From NCBI GenBank assembly GCA_020637555.1, contig JACKKF010000007.1:82616-146615 (forward strand): DNA of 64,000 bases, written 5' to 3'. Of this stretch, positions 17,119 through 25,273 are shown piece by piece (position 1 is the first letter of the stretch; the number at the start of each line of letters is the position of its first letter). The DNA comes from Rhodobacter sp. GTDB lineage: Bacteria > Pseudomonadota > Alphaproteobacteria > Rhodobacterales > Rhodobacteraceae. A program made the position numbers and the translations under genes. The notes below the pieces were generated by a model, which saw only the letters and a program-made list of their open reading frames with translations, was not told the DNA's origin and made no database searches.

Positions 17119-18207
17119 TCATTTGCGAAAGTTGGAAGGACGGAAGGGAAGCGCGGCGACCCGCGCCGGCAGACGTTTGCCGCGCACCTCGCCGAATATC
17201 AGGGTCCCGGGCCTGGCCAGGGCGGTCGGCAGATAGCCCATGGCGATGGGGGCCTGCAGGCTGGGGCCGAACCCGCCCGAGGTGATGGTTCCCACCGGCT
17301 CGGTTGCCTCGGCGCTGGCGAACAGCGGCGTGCCTTCGCGCATCGGCGCGCGGCCCTCGGGCAGCAGGCCCACGCGCAGGCGGCTGGTCCCGTCGGCCAG
17401 CTCGTGCCGGATGCGGTCGGCGCCGGGGAAACCGCCCTCGACCCGGCGGCGTTTCTGGATGGCCCAGGCAAGCGCCGCCTCGATCGGCGAGGTGGTGGTG
17501 TCGATGTCATGACCATACAGGCACAGCCCGGCCTCGAGCCTGAGCGAATCGCGGGCCCCCAGCCCGATCGGGGCGACCTCGTCCATCGCCAGCAGGGCGC
17601 GGCAGAGCGTTTCGGCGCTGGTATCCGGCACGGAAATCTCGAACCCGTCCTCGCCGGTATAGCCGGACCGCGAGATCCACAGCGCGACGCCGTTCCAGTC
17701 CAGCACCGCGACATCCATGAATCGCATGGCGGTGACACCGGGCACCAGACGGGACAGCGCGACCTCGGCCTCGGGGCCTTGCAGGGCGATCAGGGCGCGG
17801 TCGGTGATCGGTTGGACACCCGGAAGATGCGCCTGCATATGGGCGATGTCGGAATCCTTGCAGGCGGCATTGACCACAAGAAACAGGTGATCGCCGCGGT
17901 TCGCGACCATCAGATCATCCAGAATTCCGCCCGCGTCGTTCGTGAACAGCGCATACCGCTGGCGCCCCCGGGCCAGCCCCTGCACATCGACAGGCACCAG
18001 CGATTCCAGCGCCTCGGGCGGTGCGCGCAGGATGACCTGCCCCATGTGCGAGACATCGAACAACCCGGCGCGGATGCGCGTGTGGTTGTGTTCGCCCATC
18101 ACCCCCATCGGGTATTGCACCGGCATCTCGTAGCCGGCAAAGGGCACCATCTTCGCGCCCAGTTCGATATGCAGATCATAGAGCGGAGTGCGCCGCAGCT
18201 CGGTCAT
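17119..18207 (-). CDS. gcvT: Aminomethyltransferase, glycine cleavage T protein
   Basis: GcvT (362 residues) transfers the methylene unit to tetrahydrofolate and releases ammonia. FAGYEMPVQYPMGV and LFDVSHMGQ lie near the N-terminus, with GYTGEDGFEISVP in the middle (folate-binding Glu) and GFGPSLQAPIAMGYLP near the end. The start at 18207 has GAGGGA five bases before it; in-frame alternatives at 18219 and up to 18369 fall inside the riboswitch leader. It is the first gene of the operon. Confidence 0.96.
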   Translation of the reverse strand: MTELRRTPLYDLHIELGAKMVPFAGYEMPVQYPMGVMGEHNHTRIRAGLFDVSHMGQVILRAPPEALESLVPVDVQGLARGRQRYALFTNDAGGILDDLMVANRGDHLFLVVNAACKDSDIAHMQAHLPGVQPITDRALIALQGPEAEVALSRLVPGVTAMRFMDVAVLDWNGVALWISRSGYTGEDGFEISVPDTSAETLCRALLAMDEVAPIGLGARDSLRLEAGLCLYGHDIDTTTSPIEAALAWAIQKRRRVEGGFPGADRIRHELADGTSRLRVGLLPEGRAPMREGTPLFASAEATEPVGTITSGGFGPSLQAPIAMGYLPTALARPGTLIFGEVRGKRLPARVAALPFRPSNFRK

Positions 18208-18269
18208 GCCGTCCCTCATTCGCTGGCCGGATGACCCGGCACCAATCCCGGCGCGGTCTCGCGCCCGTG

Positions 18270-18453
18270 GTGCCCCCTCTGTCCCTGTCCGGTGGAACCG
18301 GACGCCTGAGATCGTTATCCCTTCGGCGGGCGCGGATGCGCCACTCTCCAGAGCTGTCGTCGTGAACACGGTCCTTTGCGCCTGAGAGATTACCGGGGCG
18401 GTTGCTCCTTCGGCACCGGCGGGGGTGGAGCCCGCCGGATTCTCCCGTCTTCA
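18270..18453 (-). ncRNA. Tandem glycine riboswitch
   Basis: Two aptamers lie in tandem in the gcvT leader. Aptamer 1 (about 18450-18370) has GGGAGA, GCCGAAGGAGCAACCG and CTCTCAGGCGCAAAGGACC in the conserved order. Aptamer 2 (about 18353-18273) has GGAGAG, CCGAAGGGATAACG and TCTCAGGC with a final hairpin around TCCGGTTCCACCGGA. This is the classic cooperative arrangement that turns on glycine cleavage when glycine is high. Confidence 0.95.
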
Positions 18454-18462
18454 CGACACTTT

Positions 18463-18491
18463 CGATAGCAAGGGCGACACCGGGCTGGCAA
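18463..18491 (-). promoter_or_regulatory. Probable promoter of the gcv operon
   Basis: On the - strand TTGCCA, a 17-base spacer and CTATCG, placing the start of transcription just before the first aptamer. Confidence 0.5.
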
Positions 18492-18612
18492 GGGGGTTTG
18501 TATGCCGGTGCACACCGCGCCCCCGGGGCGACACCCGCCGCGCGCCCCGCACCCCCTTGCAACCCGGGGCCGACCCGGGCAACCCTCGGGGCTCAGGAAC
18601 CTGAGGCAACGC

Positions 18613-19173
18613 ATGTCCGACCCTTTCTTCTTTGGCTATGGCTCGCTGGTGAACCGGGCCACGCATATCTACACCCCTGCCCATCGCGCGCGGTTGTCGG
18701 GCTGGCGGCGCGCCTGGAAGCATACGCTGGGGCGGCAGACGCCGTTCCTGACCGGCGTGCCCGATGCCGACAGCGTGATCGACGGGTTGGTGGCGCTGGT
18801 GCCCGGGTCGGACTGGGCGGCGCTGGACCTGCGCGAAGAGGGCTATGCCCGGCACGCCATCGCGGGCGGGCTGACGGTCGAGGGCGATGTTCCGGTGGCC
18901 GCGCAGGTCTATGCCGTGGCGCCCCACACGATGGTGGTGCAGGCCGATCCTGCGCCGATCCTGCTGAGCTATCTCGACGTGGTGGTGCAAGGCTATCTGC
19001 GCGAATTCGGCGAACAGGGCGCGCGCGATTTCTTCGCCACCACCGACGGATGGGAAACCCCCGTTCTGAACGACCGCCGCGATCCGCGCTATCCCAGGGC
19101 GCAAAGGCTGCACCCCGACGAAACGGCCCTGGTCGACACGCTGCTGGCGGCGGCGGGTGGGCGGGTGATCTGA
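18613..19173 (+). CDS. Gamma-glutamylcyclotransferase-like protein
   Basis: A 186-residue protein starting MSDPFFFGYGSLVNRATH; the YGSL motif at residues 9-12 is the substrate loop of the gamma-glutamylcyclotransferase (AIG2/ChaC) fold. Members cleave gamma-glutamyl amino acids or glutathione to 5-oxoproline. The catalytic Glu is plausibly the one in LREEGYARHAI. It is divergent from the gcv operon. The substrate is not determined by the sequence. Confidence 0.82.
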   Translation: MSDPFFFGYGSLVNRATHIYTPAHRARLSGWRRAWKHTLGRQTPFLTGVPDADSVIDGLVALVPGSDWAALDLREEGYARHAIAGGLTVEGDVPVAAQVYAVAPHTMVVQADPAPILLSYLDVVVQGYLREFGEQGARDFFATTDGWETPVLNDRRDPRYPRAQRLHPDETALVDTLLAAAGGRVI

Positions 19174-19374
19174 TGCGGGGGTGTCCCGTCAGGGGCTGAG
19201 GGCCGCGGGGTCCGGTCCCGCCGGTCCAACGACACGCAACACCGCGCGCGCGGATCGTCGGATGCTGCCCTGTGGCGGTGCGATGGCGCGTGCCCGGCCG
19301 CGGCGCGGGCCTGGCAGACCCGTGCGTTCCCCCAACCCCTGCGTTCCGCTGTGGGCGACCGCGCGCGGCGCCCT

Positions 19375-19394
19375 GAAAACATTTGACATGACAA
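19375..19394 (+). repeat. 20-bp operator-like repeat, copy 1
   Basis: gaaaacatttgacatgacaa. It differs from copy 2 at two of 20 positions and contains a near-palindrome, TTGACATGACAA. It lies about 115 bases upstream of the LigM-like gene. Confidence 0.7.
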
Positions 19395-19411
19395 CGCTTC
19401 TCTGCCAGTCA

Positions 19412-19431
19412 GAAAACAGTTGACATGTCAA
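19412..19431 (+). repeat. 20-bp operator-like repeat, copy 2
   Basis: gaaaacagttgacatgtcaa, 37 bases after copy 1, containing the perfect 12-base palindrome TTGACATGTCAA (19420-19431). It is a candidate binding site for a dimeric regulator such as the MarR protein at the far end of the operon. The rest of 19174-19507 shows no gene. Confidence 0.7.
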
Positions 19432-19507
19432 GCCGTGTGCGCTGACCTCGGATCGAGGAGCCGGCGCGGGCGTGCGGGACTGGCGCCCATGCTCTGGAGG
19501 AGACAGC

Positions 19508-20965
19508 ATGACCAAGACGACCGCTTCACCGCAGTCGCTCAGCGATCTGATGGATATCGTTCCGAACATCACCGACCATCTGTTCCGCAATGCCCCCAAG
19601 GCGGCGCTGACGATCTATACGCAGATGATGCCCGGCGATGGCGTGCGCCCTGAGTTCACGACCTGGCGCGACGAGCAATGGGCCTGGCGCAACACGATCG
19701 CGGTGCACGATCAAAGCTATCACATGCAGTCGCTTCATGTGCGCGGCAAGGATGCGCTGGCTTTCACGCAATATCTGTCCGTTAACACGTTCAAGAACTT
19801 CGGCATCGGTGCCGCCAAGCAATTGGTCTGCTGCTCGCCCGAGGGGTATCTGATCGGCGACGCGATCCTCTATCGCATGGACGAGGACGACTACATGGTC
19901 GTCGGCAATCCGGCGACCACCGAATGGGTCGAATACAACGCCGAGGTGCTGGACTATGACGTCACCACCGAACTTGACCCGATGTGGACGCTGAACCCGA
20001 AGAAGGCGCGCGAATTCTACCGGTTCCAGGTCGAGGGGCCCAGGGCCTGGGACCTGCTGGAAGAGCTGAACGGCGGGCCCTTGCCCGAGATCAGGTTCTT
20101 CAAATCGGCCGAGATCGGCATCGGCCCGCACCGGGCGCGCGGCATGCGGCATTCGATGGGCGGCATGCCGGGGCTGGAAATTTCCGGGCCCTGGGCGGAT
20201 TACAAGGCCGTCAAGGCGCTGCTGCAAAAGGCGGGCAAGGCCTATGGCCTGCGGATGGTCGGTTCGATCGCCTATTTCACCACCGTGATCGAATCCGGCT
20301 GGTGGGCGGTGCCGGTGTCCGGCGTCTATACCGGCGAGGGGACCAGGGGCTACCGCGACTGGTGCTCGGCCAAGCACGCCTCGATGCGGATGTCTCTGGG
20401 CGGCAGCATGTATTCCCCGAACATCGAGGATTATTACCTCACGCCCTATGACGTGAACTATGGCCATATCATCAAGTTCGACCACGACTATATCGGCCGC
20501 GCCGCGCTTGAGGCGATGAAGGACGCGCCGCACCGCAAGAAGGTGACGCTGGTGTGGAACGCCGACGATGTGCTGTCGGTCATGGCCGCACAATTCGAGG
20601 GCGGCGCGCAAGAGGACAAGCCGCTGACCATCACGCTGCCCTTGGCGGCCATCGGACGGATGCACTATGACAAGGTGACGGATGCCGACGGCAACATGAT
20701 CGGCCTGGCGACCTATCCCGGCTATACCGAGAACGAGCGCGCGATGATGTCTCTGGCGTCGGTCGATGCCGCCTTTGCCGAGCCGGGCACCGAGGTGATC
20801 CTGCACTGGGGCGAGGATGGCGGTGGCAGCCGCAGCGCCGGCAACATCGAACCGCACAAGCAGGTCAGGATCCGCGCCACGGTCGCGCCCAGCCCGATCA
20901 GCAAGGCCGCGCAAAGCTACCGCAGCGATATCGGCATCAAGCGCGGTTCGCTGCAGGACGTCTGA
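19508..20965 (+). CDS. LigM-like tetrahydrofolate-dependent O-demethylase
   Basis: A 485-residue member of the GcvT superfamily. The overall pattern matches LigM/DesA (vanillate, 3-O-methylgallate and syringate O-demethylases): WRDEQWAWRNTIAVHDQSYHM near residue 50, FQVEGPRAWDLLEELNGG, GMPGLEISGPW, SPNIEDYYLTPYDVNYG and IEPHKQVRIRA near the end. Such enzymes move an aromatic methoxy methyl group to tetrahydrofolate. The methyl donor here is not proven. The ATG at 19508 follows GGAGGA. It is the first gene of a five-gene operon and is preceded by two 20-bp repeats. Confidence 0.82.
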   Translation: MTKTTASPQSLSDLMDIVPNITDHLFRNAPKAALTIYTQMMPGDGVRPEFTTWRDEQWAWRNTIAVHDQSYHMQSLHVRGKDALAFTQYLSVNTFKNFGIGAAKQLVCCSPEGYLIGDAILYRMDEDDYMVVGNPATTEWVEYNAEVLDYDVTTELDPMWTLNPKKAREFYRFQVEGPRAWDLLEELNGGPLPEIRFFKSAEIGIGPHRARGMRHSMGGMPGLEISGPWADYKAVKALLQKAGKAYGLRMVGSIAYFTTVIESGWWAVPVSGVYTGEGTRGYRDWCSAKHASMRMSLGGSMYSPNIEDYYLTPYDVNYGHIIKFDHDYIGRAALEAMKDAPHRKKVTLVWNADDVLSVMAAQFEGGAQEDKPLTITLPLAAIGRMHYDKVTDADGNMIGLATYPGYTENERAMMSLASVDAAFAEPGTEVILHWGEDGGGSRSAGNIEPHKQVRIRATVAPSPISKAAQSYRSDIGIKRGSLQDV

Positions 20966-21026
20966 CAGGGAACTGGCCCGGCCCGAACCCTTCGGGCCGG
21001 GTTTCGCATCGGGAGGGAGGACCCAC

Positions 21027-22226
21027 ATGCACGCCTACATCCCCTATGGGGCCTATTGGTCGACACCGTTCGCACGCTGGCAAGGATCGCTGTCGCATCT
21101 GCATTCGATGAAGTTCGCCGCCCATGTCGCCAAGGGTGCGCTGGCGGATCGCCGGATCGACCTGGGTGTGTTCGATTTCGCGACCTACGGGATCACGATG
21201 CACCAGCACCGCTCGTTCAACGGCACGCCCTGGGTCACGGCGATGATGGGGGCCGAGCGCCTGACCGGCCCGACCATCAGCCAGGTCTGCGCGACCTCGG
21301 CGCGGCTGGTCGCCACCGCCATGGGCGAGATGGCGCTGGGGAATGCGCAGGTCGCCTTGCTGATGTCGGGCGATCGCACGTCGAACGCGGCGCATATCTA
21401 TTACCCCGAACCCGGAAACCCCGGCGGCACCGGCGATTCCGAGGCGCTGATGTTCGACAACTTCATGAACGACCCTTTCGCCAAATGCGCGATGGTCGAC
21501 ACGGCCGAGAACGTGGCGCAGCGGTTCGGAATCACCACCGAGGAACAGCACGATCTGGTCGCCGTTCGGCATGAACAGTATCAGGCCGCGCTGGCCGATG
21601 ACCGGGCGTTCCAGAAACGCTTCATGGATGCCGAGTTCGCGGTGCCGGATTCGAAATTCCGCAAGACTGTGAAAACGCTGCAGGGTGACGAAGGCGTCTA
21701 TCCCACGACACGCGAAAAGATGGCTGGCCTCAAGCCGATGCGCGAGGGCGGCACCGTGACCTATGCGGGGCAGACGCATCCGGCGGATGGCAATTGCGGC
21801 ATCGTCATGGTGGCCGACGAGGGCCGCGCGCGCGAATTGTCGCCGGTCTCGGGCGGCCCGACCGTCAGGGTTATCGCCACCGGCCAGGGGCGCGAGGAAA
21901 AGGCCTTCATGCCGGCCGCGCCAATTCTGGCCGCCAAGCAGGCGCTGGACCGGGCCGGGATGACCATGGATCAGGTCGATGTGTTCAAGTCGCACAACCC
22001 CTTTGCGGTCAACGACATCGCCTTTGCCAGGGCCTATGGCCTGGATTGGCGCACGATGAACAACTACGGCTGTTCGCTGATCTGGGGGCATCCGCAGGGT
22101 CCCACGGGGATGCGGGCGATCATCGAGATGATCGAGGAGCTTGAAATCCGGGGTGGCGGGGTCGGCCTGTTCCAGGGCTGTGCCGCGGGTGATTCCGGCA
22201 TGGCCGTGCTGATCGACGTCCGCTGA
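21027..22226 (+). CDS. Atypical thiolase-family protein
   Basis: A 399-residue protein with the thiolase ending pattern NNYGCSLIWGHPQGPTGMR and GCAAGDSGMAVLIDV. A candidate nucleophile Cys lies in SQVCATSARL. The usual NEAFA motif is replaced by KSHNPFAVND, and the final CxGGG by GCAAGDSG. It could be a thiolase-fold beta-ketoacyl cleaving enzyme or an SCP-x-like thiolase of unknown substrate. It follows the LigM-like gene by 61 bases with a strong ribosome site (GGGAGGGAGG). Confidence 0.75.
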   Translation: MHAYIPYGAYWSTPFARWQGSLSHLHSMKFAAHVAKGALADRRIDLGVFDFATYGITMHQHRSFNGTPWVTAMMGAERLTGPTISQVCATSARLVATAMGEMALGNAQVALLMSGDRTSNAAHIYYPEPGNPGGTGDSEALMFDNFMNDPFAKCAMVDTAENVAQRFGITTEEQHDLVAVRHEQYQAALADDRAFQKRFMDAEFAVPDSKFRKTVKTLQGDEGVYPTTREKMAGLKPMREGGTVTYAGQTHPADGNCGIVMVADEGRARELSPVSGGPTVRVIATGQGREEKAFMPAAPILAAKQALDRAGMTMDQVDVFKSHNPFAVNDIAFARAYGLDWRTMNNYGCSLIWGHPQGPTGMRAIIEMIEELEIRGGGVGLFQGCAAGDSGMAVLIDVR

Positions 22227-22246
22227 TCACCACAAGGGAGGACGAC

Positions 22247-23665
22247 ATGACACATCCGACCTCGCGCGCGGAGGCCACGCGCGCCGCCTGGAAGACGGTT
22301 CTGGAAACCTATCACGAGGACCGCGAAACCCCCGAAACCGCGGACTACTGGTCCGCCAAGGATACCTGGTCGGCCGACCGGACCCGCGCCGTTCAGGACG
22401 AAAAGATCGCCGCCGTTGCGCCGTTTCTCTATGAAAACAGTGCCTTCTACAGGCGGCGGTTCGATCGTCTGGGTGTTGCGCCGACCGATATCACCTCGGT
22501 CGAGACGATGGTCGCCAACTGGCCGGTCGTCACCAAATACGAGATGATGGAGGACGCGACCGCGCACCCGCCCTATGGCACCTATACCACCTGCGACCAG
22601 GCCGAATGGTCGGACCGCGGCTGGATGCTGTTCTCGTCCTCGGGGTCGACCGGGGTGCCGCGGGTTTTTCGCTACACCCATTTCGACCGGAAGTTCTGGG
22701 AACAGGCGAATGCGCGGGCCCTCTATTCCGGCGGGTTGCGCAAGGGCGACAGCGCCCTGCCGATGGTGGGTTTCGGCCCGCATGTGTTTGCCTGGGGCGT
22801 GCAATACACGCTGGCGAAGATGGGCCTGCCGGTGATCCCCGGCGGCGGTATGGACGGCGCTGCGCGCGCGTCGCTCATCGAACGGTTCAACCCCAGCGTT
22901 CTGGTCTGCACGCCGTCCTATCTGCTGTATCTGGGCCGCACCATGCAGGACATGGGCAAGGACCCGGCGCAGACCTCGGTCCGGTGGCTGGTGACAGGTG
23001 GCGAGCCCTTCTCGGGGGTGTCGGGCACGCTGGAACGGATCCAGGATCTGTGGGGCGCGAAGTCGGTCGAGTTCTATGGCTGCACCGAGGCCAGCCCCCA
23101 TTGCGGTGGCTATTCCTGCCCGGAATACCAAGAGGGAGACGAGCCCTTCATCCACCTGATGGAGGATATCCAGGTCTGGGAAACGGTCGATCCCAACACG
23201 CTGACGCCCGTGGCCGAGGGCGCGCGCGGCCTGACGGTCTGCACCAATCTGAACTCGGAATCCTCGGCGCAACTGCGGTTCCTGGTGGGCGATTACACCC
23301 GCCTCAGCCACGCGCCATGCGCCTGTGGCCGCAATCATGTCCGTGCGATGGGCTGCATGACGGGGCGTTCGGACGATCTGATCAACCTGCGCGGCATCAA
23401 GTTCTTCCCGGTCCAGATCGAGGAAGCGGTGCGCGCGGTGCCGGGGACCGGCGACGAGTTCCAGATCCGCCTGGCAACCATGGCTGATGGGCTGGATGTG
23501 ATGACCGTGGTGGTGGAACACACCGAGGCCGGGATCGCCGACCGCGTGGCCAGGGAAATCCGCAGCCGGTGCGAGGTGCGCTGCACGGTCGAGGTTGCCG
23601 CGCCGAATTCCCTGCCCAAGTCCGAAATGAAGGCCCGGCGGGTCTTTGACCAGAGGGAAAAATGA
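22247..23665 (+). CDS. PaaK-like AMP-forming acyl/aryl-CoA ligase
   Basis: A 472-residue AMP-forming ligase. It has the adenylation loop FSSSGSTGVPRVFRYTH (about residues 128-144), GCTEASPHCGGYS, the hinge GRSDDLINLRGIKFFPVQIEEA and the C-terminal lysine region NSLPKSEMKARRVF. The arrangement is that of phenylacetate-CoA ligases, so an aryl or arylalkanoic acid is a reasonable guess for the substrate. It is preceded by a good ribosome site, follows the thiolase by 20 bases, and overlaps the next gene by four. Confidence 0.87.
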   Translation: MTHPTSRAEATRAAWKTVLETYHEDRETPETADYWSAKDTWSADRTRAVQDEKIAAVAPFLYENSAFYRRRFDRLGVAPTDITSVETMVANWPVVTKYEMMEDATAHPPYGTYTTCDQAEWSDRGWMLFSSSGSTGVPRVFRYTHFDRKFWEQANARALYSGGLRKGDSALPMVGFGPHVFAWGVQYTLAKMGLPVIPGGGMDGAARASLIERFNPSVLVCTPSYLLYLGRTMQDMGKDPAQTSVRWLVTGGEPFSGVSGTLERIQDLWGAKSVEFYGCTEASPHCGGYSCPEYQEGDEPFIHLMEDIQVWETVDPNTLTPVAEGARGLTVCTNLNSESSAQLRFLVGDYTRLSHAPCACGRNHVRAMGCMTGRSDDLINLRGIKFFPVQIEEAVRAVPGTGDEFQIRLATMADGLDVMTVVVEHTEAGIADRVAREIRSRCEVRCTVEVAAPNSLPKSEMKARRVFDQREK

Positions 23666-24081
23666 TGCTGTCGAACATCTTGAGGCGCCGGATCGAATGG
23701 GGCGACTGCGACCCTGCCGGTATCGTTTTCAATCCGCAGTTCTTCCGCTGGTTCGATCATGGCACGACGATGCTGTATGAAGCGGCGGGTTGGCCCAAGC
23801 AGCAGATGCTGGCGCGCTTCGGCGCGGCCGGGTGCCCGCTGGTCGATACCCGGGCGACGTTTCGCGCGCCCTGTCGCTATGGGGACGACGTCGAGATCAC
23901 GTCGGAAATCGCCGCGATCAAGGACCGCAGCTTTGACATCCGCCATGTTCTGACGAACCAGGGAACGCTCTGCGTCGAAGGGTTCGAAACCCGGGTCTGG
24001 ACGGTCAAGGACCCCGAGCGCGGGTTGAAATCGGCCCCCCTCCCGGCCGAGCTGGTGGCGCGGTTCCGGGGCGAGGCGTGA
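23662..24081 (+). CDS. 4-hydroxybenzoyl-CoA-type (hot-dog) thioesterase
   Basis: A 139-residue hot-dog-fold protein with IEWGDCDPAGIVFNPQFFRW near the N-terminus; the Asp in DPAGIVF is the catalytic residue of 4-hydroxybenzoyl-CoA thioesterases of the Pseudomonas type. In this operon it would release a free acid from the CoA ester made by the ligase. Two adjacent ATGs (23662 and 23665) are possible starts; the first overlaps the ligase stop. Confidence 0.85.
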   Translation: MMLSNILRRRIEWGDCDPAGIVFNPQFFRWFDHGTTMLYEAAGWPKQQMLARFGAAGCPLVDTRATFRAPCRYGDDVEITSEIAAIKDRSFDIRHVLTNQGTLCVEGFETRVWTVKDPERGLKSAPLPAELVARFRGEA

Positions 24082-24563
24082 TGCAGGGGCGGTGCCTGTG
24101 CGGCGACGTGGTCTACGAGGCCGACGGGCAGCCCTCGACCGTGACGGTTTGCCATTGCCGCTTTTGCCAGCGATCGACCGGCGGCGCCTATCTGGTGGAC
24201 GCCCTGTTCAAGCGCGAGCGATTTCGGGTGCTGACAGGAGAGCCCGCGATCTACGACCATCGGTCCGAAGGCAGCGGGAAGCAGGTGCATATTCATTTCT
24301 GCAACCGCTGCGGCACCAAGCTGTGGCTGTCGTTCGAACGCTATCCCGCCCTCGTGGGGGTCTATGCCGGCACGCTGGACGATCCCAACGGCTTTGATCG
24401 CGGTCCGGCGAAAACGCATTACATCTTCGTGGATCAGGCGGCCGACTGGACGGTGCTACCGGCCGGTGCGCGGGTGTTCCCCGGCGATCTGGCCGGCGCA
24501 GATGGCGCACGGGTGACCCCGCTCTGCCTGACCGAGGCCAGGATCACCGGGACCGGGCCATAG
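24081..24563 (+). CDS. GFA/CENP-V-family zinc protein
   Basis: A 160-residue protein with the zinc pattern GRCLCGDVVYEA at the N-terminus, then CHCRFCQRSTGGAY and HFCNRCGTKLW; the name of the family comes from the glutathione-dependent formaldehyde-activating enzyme. A link to one-carbon detoxification next to an O-demethylase is attractive, but many members have no such role. The ATG at 24081 overlaps the previous stop (TGATG); a GTG at 24078 is an alternative start. Confidence 0.85.
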   Translation: MQGRCLCGDVVYEADGQPSTVTVCHCRFCQRSTGGAYLVDALFKRERFRVLTGEPAIYDHRSEGSGKQVHIHFCNRCGTKLWLSFERYPALVGVYAGTLDDPNGFDRGPAKTHYIFVDQAADWTVLPAGARVFPGDLAGADGARVTPLCLTEARITGTGP

Positions 24564-24581
24564 CCCGCCGGTGTGGCCGGG

Positions 24582-25133
24582 TCAAAGATCGCCGGGTTCG
24601 ATCGCCAGCAGGTCCGGTATCCGGCGGTGAACCCGGCCCAGCAAGGCGGCCAGGGTCGCCACCTCGTCGTGGCTGAGGTCGGACAGCATCAGCGCCTCGC
24701 GGCGTCGGGCGACGACGATGATGCGGTCGTGCATGTCCCAGCCCGCCGCGGTCAGTTCGACCAGCTTGCGGTGGTTGTGCGGGTCCTCCTGCCAGCTTCG
24801 CACCAGATCGCGCTGTTCCAGCGCCTTCAGCGCGCGGCTCGCCGCGGCCTTGTCCAGGCCGATCACCTGGCAGACGCGATAGGCGGTGATCCGCGGTTCG
24901 ATCGCCAGCATCGCGATGATCCGCCATTCGGTCACGCCGACACCGAACTCCCTGAGATACAGGCCCGAGGAACTGCGCGACCACTTGTTGCCGATCGCGC
25001 TGATCAGGAACGGAATGTAGCCCTCGAGATCCAGCACCCGATGCCCGTCACGCTCACGCGCGGGCAGGTTCGTCCCGGCGTCCTCGACGTCAGGCTGCGA
25101 CCCGGGTCGCGGGCTTTTGGAACGCTCGTTCAT
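24582..25133 (-). CDS. MarR-family regulator
   Basis: A 183-residue regulator. The winged-helix core is YLREFGVGVTEWRIIAMLAI, then TAYRVCQVIGLDKAAASRAL and LVRSWQEDPHNHRK (wing). The first 35 residues are an unstructured Pro/Glu-rich extension. It is convergent with the LigM operon, 18 bases after its last stop, and is a candidate to bind the palindromic repeats at 19375-19431 and respond to an aromatic or acyl-CoA ligand, as MarR regulators of aromatic pathways do. This link is inference. The frame reads on to 25583, but the family start is at 25133. Confidence 0.88.
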   Translation of the reverse strand: MNERSKSPRPGSQPDVEDAGTNLPARERDGHRVLDLEGYIPFLISAIGNKWSRSSSGLYLREFGVGVTEWRIIAMLAIEPRITAYRVCQVIGLDKAAASRALKALEQRDLVRSWQEDPHNHRKLVELTAAGWDMHDRIIVVARRREALMLSDLSHDEVATLAALLGRVHRRIPDLLAIEPGDL

Positions 25134-25273
25134 TCCCGTCCTCAGTTCAGATCGGCTCACCGCATGTCGCCGTCGGATACGACGTGGAACTGCCGTTTTT
25201 CTCTTAGCGTGGATGGCTTTGGCAGGGCAAGGCTTGTCACGCCGCCGCTCGTGCCGCCCCGGGTCTGAGCGGT

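Noticed and set aside
19383..19425. The two TTGACA hexamers as -35 boxes of the LigM operon
   Set aside because: No acceptable -10 sequence lies 16-18 bases downstream of either; the palindromic context favours operators.
19526..21028. A 500-residue open frame opposite the LigM-like gene
   Set aside because: Antisense shadow; low-complexity Arg/His-rich translation and no ribosome site.
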